Shown in pieces: positions 14,112 to 18,998 of a DNA stretch of 18,998 nucleotides (position 1 is its first letter; each line of letters begins with the position of its first letter). A model generated the notes under the pieces. It was not told where the DNA came from. It searched no databases and worked only from the letters and a program-made list of their open reading frames with translations. Source of the DNA: Bacteroidales bacterium UBA4243 (GTDB lineage: Bacteria; Bacteroidota; Bacteroidia; Bacteroidales; F082); contig DGXB01000057.1 in assembly GCA_002396205.1 (NCBI GenBank), forward strand, positions 2,670 to 21,667, read 5' to 3'. The position numbers and the translations under genes were made by a program.

Positions 14112-14128
14112 GTCTAAAGCATAAAACT

Positions 14129-15163
14129 ATGATCATCATCGGAATCACAGGCACCCTCGGTGCGGGCAAAGGCACCATCGTAGACTATCTCGTCAAAGAA
14201 AAAGGCTTCGTGCACTACTCGGTGCGAGCCTACATCACCGAAGAATGCCAACGTCGCGGACTGGAAGTGAACCGCGACACGCTGACCCTCGTAGGCAACG
14301 ACCTACGCGCCAAGCACTGCCCCAGCTACATCACCGACCAGCTCTTTGAGCGCGCCAAGGCCGAAGGCAAAAACGCCGTCATCGAGAGCGTGCGCACCCC
14401 AGGCGAGATTGCCTCGCTGCGACAGAAAGGCCAGTTCTACCTCTTCGCCGTCGATGCCGACCGTAAAATCAGGTACGACCGCATCTACCTACGCGGCTCG
14501 GAGACCGACCACATCGACTTCGAGACCTTCGTGGCCAACGAAGAGCGCGAGATGACCGCCACCGACCCAAACAAGCAGAACCTCGGTGCCTGCATCAAGG
14601 AAGCCGACTTCGTGCTGACCAACGACGGCAGCATCAACGAACTGCACGAGCAAGTCGAGAAAGCCTTGCGCCAACTCCATGTGCGCCCTTCGTGGGACGA
14701 CTACTTCCTCAACTTGGCCGACACCGTCAGCGAGCGCGCCACCTGCAACCGTGGACGCAGCGGCTGCGTCATCGTGAAAGACAAGCAAATCTTGGTGACG
14801 GGCTACGTCGGTTCGCCCAAAGGTCTCCCCCACTGCGACGATGTGGGACATCTGTTCCGAAAGACCATCCACGAAGACGGCTCAGTGACCCAACACTGCG
14901 TGCGCACCGTACATGCCGAACAGAACGCCATCTGCCAGGCCGCAAGAAGAGGCATCGCCTTGGATGGCAGCACTTTGTATTGTCGCATGACCCCATGCCG
15001 CACCTGCGCCATGCTCATCATCAACTGCGGCATCGTGCGCGTGGTGTGCGAACGCCGCTACCACGACGGTGCCGAGACCGAAGAGATGTTCAAACAAGTG
15101 GGCATCAAGCTGGAATACAAATACGATGAAGTGCAGCAATACGAAGGACAACGCTGCAACTAA
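14129..15163 (+). CDS. Fusion of a P-loop nucleotide kinase-like domain and a dCMP deaminase domain
   Basis: The 344 residues form two domains. Residues 1-180 are a P-loop kinase-like domain with Walker A GTLGAGKGT (8-16), a lid-like region with several arginines (112-140), and an LTNDGSINELHEQVEKAL end typical of dephospho-CoA/nucleotide kinases. Residues 187-344 are a zinc cytidine/deoxycytidylate deaminase with His262-Ala-Glu264 and PCRTC (Cys290, Cys293), plus a CDD...H...C region that may bind a second zinc or the regulatory nucleotide. dCMP deaminase makes dUMP for thymidylate synthesis; the kinase part might supply or sense a nucleotide. Fungal dCMP deaminase is, as I recall, similarly extended at the N-terminus. 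It lies 77 bases after the LOG gene without a visible promoter of its own. Confidence 0.85.
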   Translation: MIIIGITGTLGAGKGTIVDYLVKEKGFVHYSVRAYITEECQRRGLEVNRDTLTLVGNDLRAKHCPSYITDQLFERAKAEGKNAVIESVRTPGEIASLRQKGQFYLFAVDADRKIRYDRIYLRGSETDHIDFETFVANEEREMTATDPNKQNLGACIKEADFVLTNDGSINELHEQVEKALRQLHVRPSWDDYFLNLADTVSERATCNRGRSGCVIVKDKQILVTGYVGSPKGLPHCDDVGHLFRKTIHEDGSVTQHCVRTVHAEQNAICQAARRGIALDGSTLYCRMTPCRTCAMLIINCGIVRVVCERRYHDGAETEEMFKQVGIKLEYKYDEVQQYEGQRCN

Positions 15164-16818
15164 ACCTTCTTTCCAACGAAACGAACCACCAATCCCAGCG
15201 TCACAAAACCCATCAAGAACGATGCCCACGAAGGCATGCCCAAAGCCGAAGGCAAAACGCCAACGAATAATGCCGTAGTGCCCACGGTGAGCGCGTAAGG
15301 CATCTGTGTGCTGACGTGCTGCAAATGGTTGCAACTTGAAGCCAAAGAGCTCATAATCGTCGTGTCGGAAATCGGGGAGCAGTGGTCGCCCATGACGGAA
15401 CCCGCTAATACCGAAGCCACCACGTTGTAGAACAGCGGCATCGTGGCATCAACACTCAGACCTTGTTCCTGGCAAAGCAGCCACGAAGCGGGCAGAATCA
15501 GCGGATAAAGTATGGCCATCGTGCCCCACGAAGTCCCGGTCGAAAAGCCAATCAAGGCCGCCAAGACGAAGGTCAGCACGGGAACGACCCACGACGACAA
15601 CGACCATTGCAGCAGCAACTGCGAAACGAACTCAGCTGTGTGCATGTCTTTGGTCACCAAGGCGATAGACCACGCCATCGTGAGGATGAGCACCGCATTG
15701 AACATGCTCTTGAAGCCCTCCACCATCTCTTCCATAATCTTTCCAAACCTCATGTCGCCACGTAGCAAAGTCATCACGATGGCCGTGAGCAGCGAGAACA
15801 ACGAAGCCCAAAGCAAGGCCGTGTAGGAATTGGCCGCCCCGATGGTGGCCGAGAGTTTGGAGAAGAAATCCGTTTCAGCCGACTGCCACACAGCGGCATC
15901 ATAGCCCGTGGCCATCAAGCCGATGATAGTCCCGAAAATCAAGACAAACAAAGGAATCAAGGCATCGACGATATGGGCTGGACGCGCCACGCTATTGGTC
16001 ATTTCGGTATCGGCCAAACCCATTTTTCGTGCCTTGCGCTCCGCCTTCAGCATGGGACCGAAGTCGCGCCCACTAAGGATGATCATCAAGACGAAACCGA
16101 GGGTCAGGAAAGGATAGAAGCTGTAAGCCAACGAATGGAAAAACACGGAATAGGCCGAAGCGTCAAGCCCGATGGCATTGATGCCGTCTTGGATATAACT
16201 CAGCTCCGCGCCAATCCAAGTCGTCACAAAAGCCACGGCCACCACAGGTGCCGAAGTCGAGTCGACGATGTAGGCCAATTTCTCGCGCGACACCTTCAGC
16301 TTGTCGGCGATGGGCCGCATCGTGTTGCCCACCACGAGCGTGTTGGAATAGTCGTCGAAGAAGATGCAAAGGTCCATGAGGAAGGTCATCAGCTGTCCCG
16401 ATCGCGGTCCTCGTGCCCTTCGCGACAGCCAGTTGACCACACCCTGCATCCCGCCGTTGGCCGTGATGATGCGCACCATGCCACCGATAATCAAGGTGAA
16501 GACGATGATCTTCACATGGTCGGCATCGAAAAGCGAGCCTACGACGTAGGTATCCACCACGCGCAGCAGGCCGCCGCCCATGGCCGCCGCCGGACTTGCC
16601 CCGCCATACAAGGCCATGATGAACGCCCCAGTGAACACGCCGACAAAGAGCGACGAAATCACCTCTTTCATTAATAGTGCCATCACGATGGCCACCAAAG
16701 GCGGCAGGATTGACATCCACAACGGCATCGACCCCGTCACTGGACCAAAAGCATAAAGCAGCATCATGCCCAAAACCAAGACGATAAGCACTGAAAAGAC
16801 TATCCATTTCTTTTTCAT
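15160..16818 (-). CDS. nhaC: NhaC-family Na+/H+ antiporter
   Basis: This 552-residue inner-membrane protein has about 12 hydrophobic segments. It carries features of the NhaC family: MSILPPLVAIVMALLMKEV near the N-terminus, FFDDYSNTLVVGNTMRPI with conserved acidic residues, DSTSAPVV, and FSTGTSWGTMAILYPL with GDHCSPISDTTIMSS near the C-terminus. It should exchange Na+ for H+, though some relatives exchange other substrates such as malate and lactate or amino acids. Met at 16818 is preferred over the upstream TTG at 16839 because that TTG lies inside the TATTTTTG promoter box. The stop codon overlaps that of the convergent kinase-deaminase gene by two bases within CTAA. Confidence 0.9.
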   Translation of the reverse strand: MKKKWIVFSVLIVLVLGMMLLYAFGPVTGSMPLWMSILPPLVAIVMALLMKEVISSLFVGVFTGAFIMALYGGASPAAAMGGGLLRVVDTYVVGSLFDADHVKIIVFTLIIGGMVRIITANGGMQGVVNWLSRRARGPRSGQLMTFLMDLCIFFDDYSNTLVVGNTMRPIADKLKVSREKLAYIVDSTSAPVVAVAFVTTWIGAELSYIQDGINAIGLDASAYSVFFHSLAYSFYPFLTLGFVLMIILSGRDFGPMLKAERKARKMGLADTEMTNSVARPAHIVDALIPLFVLIFGTIIGLMATGYDAAVWQSAETDFFSKLSATIGAANSYTALLWASLFSLLTAIVMTLLRGDMRFGKIMEEMVEGFKSMFNAVLILTMAWSIALVTKDMHTAEFVSQLLLQWSLSSWVVPVLTFVLAALIGFSTGTSWGTMAILYPLILPASWLLCQEQGLSVDATMPLFYNVVASVLAGSVMGDHCSPISDTTIMSSLASSCNHLQHVSTQMPYALTVGTTALFVGVLPSALGMPSWASFLMGFVTLGLVVRFVGKKV

Positions 16819-16836
16819 AGAGCCGATTTTGAAACG

Positions 16837-16844
16837 CAAAAATA
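16837..16844 (-). promoter_or_regulatory. -7 promoter box for nhaC
   Basis: The minus strand reads TATTTTTG, 18 bases before the ATG at 16818. The box for the divergent lipoprotein operon lies 43 bases away. Confidence 0.6.
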
Positions 16845-16887
16845 GCGTTTTTTAAAGAAAAATCATCCAACCTATTGTTTTTGGTCT

Positions 16888-16895
16888 TATTTTTG
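16888..16895 (+). promoter_or_regulatory. -7 promoter box for the lipoprotein operon
   Basis: TATTTTTG lies 50 bases before the ATG at 16946, leaving a longer leader than for the other genes here. No convincing -33 element is seen. Confidence 0.55.
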
Positions 16896-16945
16896 CAAGC
16901 GTTATTACCCGTCAGAAACAAAATAATGTCAAAACTATCTACAAC

Positions 16946-17467
16946 ATGAAGAAAACACTCATCATCGCATTGTGCAGCATCGCCGTCGTCTTTGCGGCCT
17001 GCAAGAAACCCGTCGAACCCACGCCCACACCTGAACCTGTTGTCGACTACACAACACAATATGTAGGCAACTATCTGGGACAGTTCACGTTCACCATCGT
17101 TTCGATGAACAACGAGCAACAATCCAACTTGACCTTCCCCATCGACAGCATTCGGATGGACATCGCCAAAGGCAGCGCCGACAACACCATCGTCGCCACC
17201 GTGACCGTCGACAACGAGACGCACCAAACCCAAGGCACCGCCACTGAGGCAAACGCTGATTTCGGAACCGTCCACCTCAACATCGACAAGCCCGACCAGC
17301 ATTACACTTTCGAGCTTGACCTCAAGATGGCAGGCACCCCCGTGCAAAACGACACCCTGAACATCACGGGCAGCTTCAGCGGAAAGGGTACTTTCGAGAT
17401 TGCCGGACAGCCCTATCCCTTGGACGAAGTTTCGGGCACTTTGGTTGGAGACTTGAAGAAACAATAA
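16946..17467 (+). CDS. Lipoprotein with a C-terminal beta-barrel-like (calycin-like) domain, function unknown
   Basis: This 173-residue protein has a lipoprotein signal peptide with lipobox VFAAC (Cys19), followed by KK. A short Pro/Thr linker (about 22-33) leads into a single beta-rich domain that begins YVGNYLGQFTF and ends SGTLVGDLKKQ. The alternating hydrophobic-polar pattern and length suggest a small calycin- or lipocalin-like barrel of the type found in many Bacteroidales lipoproteins; I cannot name a ligand. It begins an operon with a second lipoprotein 18 bases downstream whose C-terminal domain has the same opening and closing pattern, so the two probably arose by duplication. Envelope location is expected; surface exposure cannot be decided. 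Confidence 0.75.
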   Translation: MKKTLIIALCSIAVVFAACKKPVEPTPTPEPVVDYTTQYVGNYLGQFTFTIVSMNNEQQSNLTFPIDSIRMDIAKGSADNTIVATVTVDNETHQTQGTATEANADFGTVHLNIDKPDQHYTFELDLKMAGTPVQNDTLNITGSFSGKGTFEIAGQPYPLDEVSGTLVGDLKKQ

Positions 17468-17485
17468 CTTAAAACTCTAATAATC

Positions 17486-18316
17486 ATGAAGAAAAACATC
17501 CTATTCATCGCTTGCTGCATCGGCTTGATGCTGTTTGCAAGCTGCAAGAAAGACCCTGTTGCACCCACCATCACCGCCATTCAAGGTGAAGGTTATGTGG
17601 TGGAAAACGCCCAAATCTATTCCGGCACAGAAATCCAAGTCGGTTTCACCGCCACTGGCGAAAACCTAACAAAAATGGAAATCACGCTCACAAAAGACGG
17701 CTCCACTATCGCATCTGAGGCACAAGACATTGAAAAACAGCCAACTTATGCCTTTTCAAAGTCTTTCACCATTGATGCAAGCATCATTGGCACTATCACC
17801 GTCACGGGCATCGTGACCGATGCCGCAGGACAGACCGCCACGAAGAGCTTCGACATCGTTTGCAATGAAAAGCCCAACGCGAAGTTCTTAGGCAGCTACC
17901 AAGGCAATGTCTATTTCACCGGCACCATGGAAGCCAGCATAGCAGGCATGGAGCCCATGCATCAAGACGTCACCGACCAGGAGATGCCCATTACGCTTAC
18001 CGTTACCGAAGGCGCAACCATGAACGAGGTCATCTGCAAGATCAACGACCAAGAGGAGACCGCCGTAGGCACCGTGGAAGGCGACAAACTGAGCATCGTG
18101 CTGACCGACCTCCCCTACACCTTCGACTACGACATGAACGGATTCTCCATCTCGCCCACCCTGATTATGAACCTAAACCTCACCGCCACGTTGGCCGAAG
18201 GTCAACTGACGCTCGAGGGAACTTGCAATGGCGACGGTGAAGTCAATGTGCTCATCTACACTGGAACCATGGCAATCGACGGCACCATCAGCGGAAGCCT
18301 GACGAAAACAGAATGA
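17486..18316 (+). CDS. Two-domain lipoprotein: Ig-like domain plus calycin-like domain
   Basis: This 276-residue protein has a lipobox LFASC (Cys20) followed by KKD. Residues about 25-128 look like an immunoglobulin-type beta sandwich (TITAIQGEGYVVENAQIYSG to KSFDIVCNEK), with the TDAAGQTA turn common in such domains. Residues about 132-276 form a second beta-rich domain opening FLGSYQGNVYF and closing DGTISGSLTKTE, parallel to the domain of the preceding lipoprotein. It starts 18 bases after that gene and is followed by a terminator at 18336, so the two form a closed operon. No function is recognised. The architecture suggests carbohydrate or protein contact at the cell envelope, which is inference. 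Confidence 0.75.
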   Translation: MKKNILFIACCIGLMLFASCKKDPVAPTITAIQGEGYVVENAQIYSGTEIQVGFTATGENLTKMEITLTKDGSTIASEAQDIEKQPTYAFSKSFTIDASIIGTITVTGIVTDAAGQTATKSFDIVCNEKPNAKFLGSYQGNVYFTGTMEASIAGMEPMHQDVTDQEMPITLTVTEGATMNEVICKINDQEETAVGTVEGDKLSIVLTDLPYTFDYDMNGFSISPTLIMNLNLTATLAEGQLTLEGTCNGDGEVNVLIYTGTMAIDGTISGSLTKTE

Positions 18317-18335
18317 CAAAGTAGTTTCATCCCAC

Positions 18336-18371
18336 AAAAAACCAGCTTTATTTTATAGGGCTGGTTTTTTC
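18336..18371 (+). terminator. Rho-independent terminator of the lipoprotein operon
   Basis: AAAAAACCAGC (18336-18346) and GCTGGTTTTTT (18360-18370) pair around a 13-base loop, ending in six T. It follows the last lipoprotein gene by 19 bases and directly precedes the promoter box of the next gene. Confidence 0.88.
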
Positions 18372-18372
18372 T

Positions 18373-18380
18373 TATATTTG
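18373..18380 (+). promoter_or_regulatory. -7 promoter box for the PBECR-like gene
   Basis: TATATTTG ends eight bases before the ATG at 18389, so the 5' leader would be only a few bases. It lies two bases after the preceding terminator. Confidence 0.55.
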
Positions 18381-18388
18381 CAGGCATT

Positions 18389-18802
18389 ATGGAAGAAAAA
18401 GATTTTATTAGCATCGAGGAAAAAATACTCCAACTTGTAAGAGAAGCCGAAATTACAGAATGGGAGAACAACCGATGGGTGATTATGGGAGAACCCACAC
18501 CAAAGGAAATCAAGAAGCTCAATGAGTTATTAAACTGTGATGTAACTGGATTCCAACGCATGATTGACATTTCCGCCATCAAACATTCAAGAAAGAAACA
18601 TCCTAATATGACTGAGACAGACTTTTGTCTCATTCCGATGATCATAGCAACTGCTGAAGAAATTATCCAAGGGAAATACCCTGACACAGTGGTTTACAGA
18701 AAGGTTCTTGACAAAGAATATTATTATGTGGAGTGCACTCGGACCGGAAGGAAACGACTAGCAATGAAGACCTTCTACAAAACGAAAACCGCGCCAGAAT
18801 GA
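18389..18802 (+). CDS. PBECR-like putative nuclease (barnase-EndoU-ColicinE5/D-RelE type), orphan
   Basis: This 137-residue protein has an N-terminal helical part (1-50) and a C-terminal part with the order IDISAIKHSRKKHPN (His66, His71), then DFCLIPMIIATAEEI, then DKEYYYVECTRTGRKRLAMKTFYK. That arrangement of a histidine near the start, a helix, and paired strands ending in a basic MKTFY segment resembles the PBECR families. These were predicted as RNases carried by phages and toxin systems. The family match is from memory and moderate. The coding sequence is visibly AT-richer than the genes around it, which suggests transfer. It has its own promoter and its own terminator-like hairpin, and no antitoxin candidate beside it. 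It might instead be a domesticated or inactive relative. Confidence 0.55.
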   Translation: MEEKDFISIEEKILQLVREAEITEWENNRWVIMGEPTPKEIKKLNELLNCDVTGFQRMIDISAIKHSRKKHPNMTETDFCLIPMIIATAEEIIQGKYPDTVVYRKVLDKEYYYVECTRTGRKRLAMKTFYKTKTAPE

Positions 18803-18812
18803 CGCGGTTTTG
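18785..18812 (+). terminator. Terminator-like hairpin overlapping the stop codon of the PBECR-like gene
   Basis: AAAACCGCG (18785-18793) and CGCGGTTTT (18803-18811) form a perfect 9-bp stem with a nine-base loop. The stop codon lies in the loop. The T run is only four bases, so strength is uncertain; the A/T symmetry would allow it to act on both strands. Confidence 0.65.
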
Positions 18813-18923
18813 TAAGTCTTTCAGTGCTGTCTGCTACCAACTGGCCGTGACGCTGTACGCCCAAAGCGTGCTGAAACGACATTGCAAAAATACACATTTT
18901 TCCATAAAACGATGCAATTTTAC

Positions 18924-18952
18924 ACAAAAAAAGCTCAATTTTCACTGAGCTT
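18924..18952 (-). terminator. Rho-independent terminator after the tRNA gene
   Basis: On the minus strand AAGCTCA (18952-18946) pairs with TGAGCTT (18937-18931) around an eight-base loop and runs straight into a T tract (18930-18926). It lies eight bases after the tRNA 3' end. Confidence 0.85.
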
Positions 18953-18959
18953 CTTAAAG

Positions 18960-18998
18960 TAGCGGGGGGAGGATTCGAACCTCCGACCTCCGGGTTAT
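18960..18998 (-). tRNA. tRNA, 3' half only; probably tRNA-Met (CAT)
   Basis: The minus strand shows the end of an anticodon loop (ATAACCC), then GGAGGTC, a T-arm GGAGG-TTCGAAT-CCTCC and acceptor CCCCGCT with discriminator A. The context ATAACCCGGAGGTC is the usual 3' flank of a CAT anticodon in elongator tRNA-Met, but the first anticodon base is outside the window, so another NAT tRNA is not excluded. Confidence 0.75.

Noticed and set aside
16163..17464. Long minus-strand frame overlapping nhaC and the first lipoprotein (433 residues)
   Set aside because: It runs through two well-supported genes and their divergent promoters, and shows no family motif.
18885..18892. TATTTTTG box on the minus strand
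   Set aside because: It matches the -7 pattern but the sequence downstream on that strand holds only the antisense of the PBECR-like gene; the surrounding AT-rich sequence makes a chance match likely.

Overview
The window looks like a chromosomal segment of a member of the Bacteroidota, most probably order Bacteroidales. The evidence is the gene content: an ExbB-ExbD-ExbD cluster with an extra small membrane protein, an Omp28-type lipoprotein, a DUF6029-like outer-membrane barrel, SPII lipoproteins beginning CKK, and a cysteate synthase. Eleven start regions also carry the Bacteroidota -7 promoter box TAnnTTTG, usually without a Shine-Dalgarno sequence. No phage, integrase, IS element or CRISPR array is visible. 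All similarity calls are from memory and motif reading; no search was run.

Layout. (1) 1-434, minus: 5' part of a cysteate synthase, an entry point to sulfonolipids. (2) 577-2909, minus: exbB, a four-helix membrane protein, and two exbD genes in tight order, ending in a strong terminator (522-553). A tRNA-Ser(GGA) lies just upstream and may share its transcript. (3) 3183-4965: ansA (minus) and trmO (plus), divergent; trmO appears to be almost leaderless. (4) 5033-8104, minus: tlpA, a DUF6029-like barrel and an Omp28-family lipoprotein, spaced by 10-11 bases. All three carry paired cysteines, which suggests an envelope thiol-disulfide module. (5) 8178-12015: manA (minus) diverging from an M20 amidohydrolase (plus), followed by a zinc-ribbon membrane protein of unknown function. 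(6) 12094-13366, minus: an antitoxin/YoeB-type toxin pair abutting mtnN. (7) 13461-15163, plus: a LOG-family phosphoribohydrolase and a fused P-loop kinase/dCMP deaminase, both nucleotide-salvage-type enzymes. (8) 15160-16818, minus: an NhaC-type antiporter whose stop codon overlaps that of the kinase-deaminase. (9) 16946-18316, plus: two related lipoproteins and a terminator. (10) 18389-18802, plus: an AT-rich orphan resembling PBECR-type nucleases. (11) 18960-18998, minus: the 3' half of a tRNA, probably tRNA-Met.

Most genes are housekeeping. The parts that look least explained are the tlpA-barrel-Omp28 cluster, the zinc-ribbon membrane protein, the orphan PBECR-like gene, and three tandem arrays. 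These arrays have unrelated sequences but the same 7-8-base period, and each sits at or across the 3' end of a gene (8114-8187, 10366-10393, 12024-12074).
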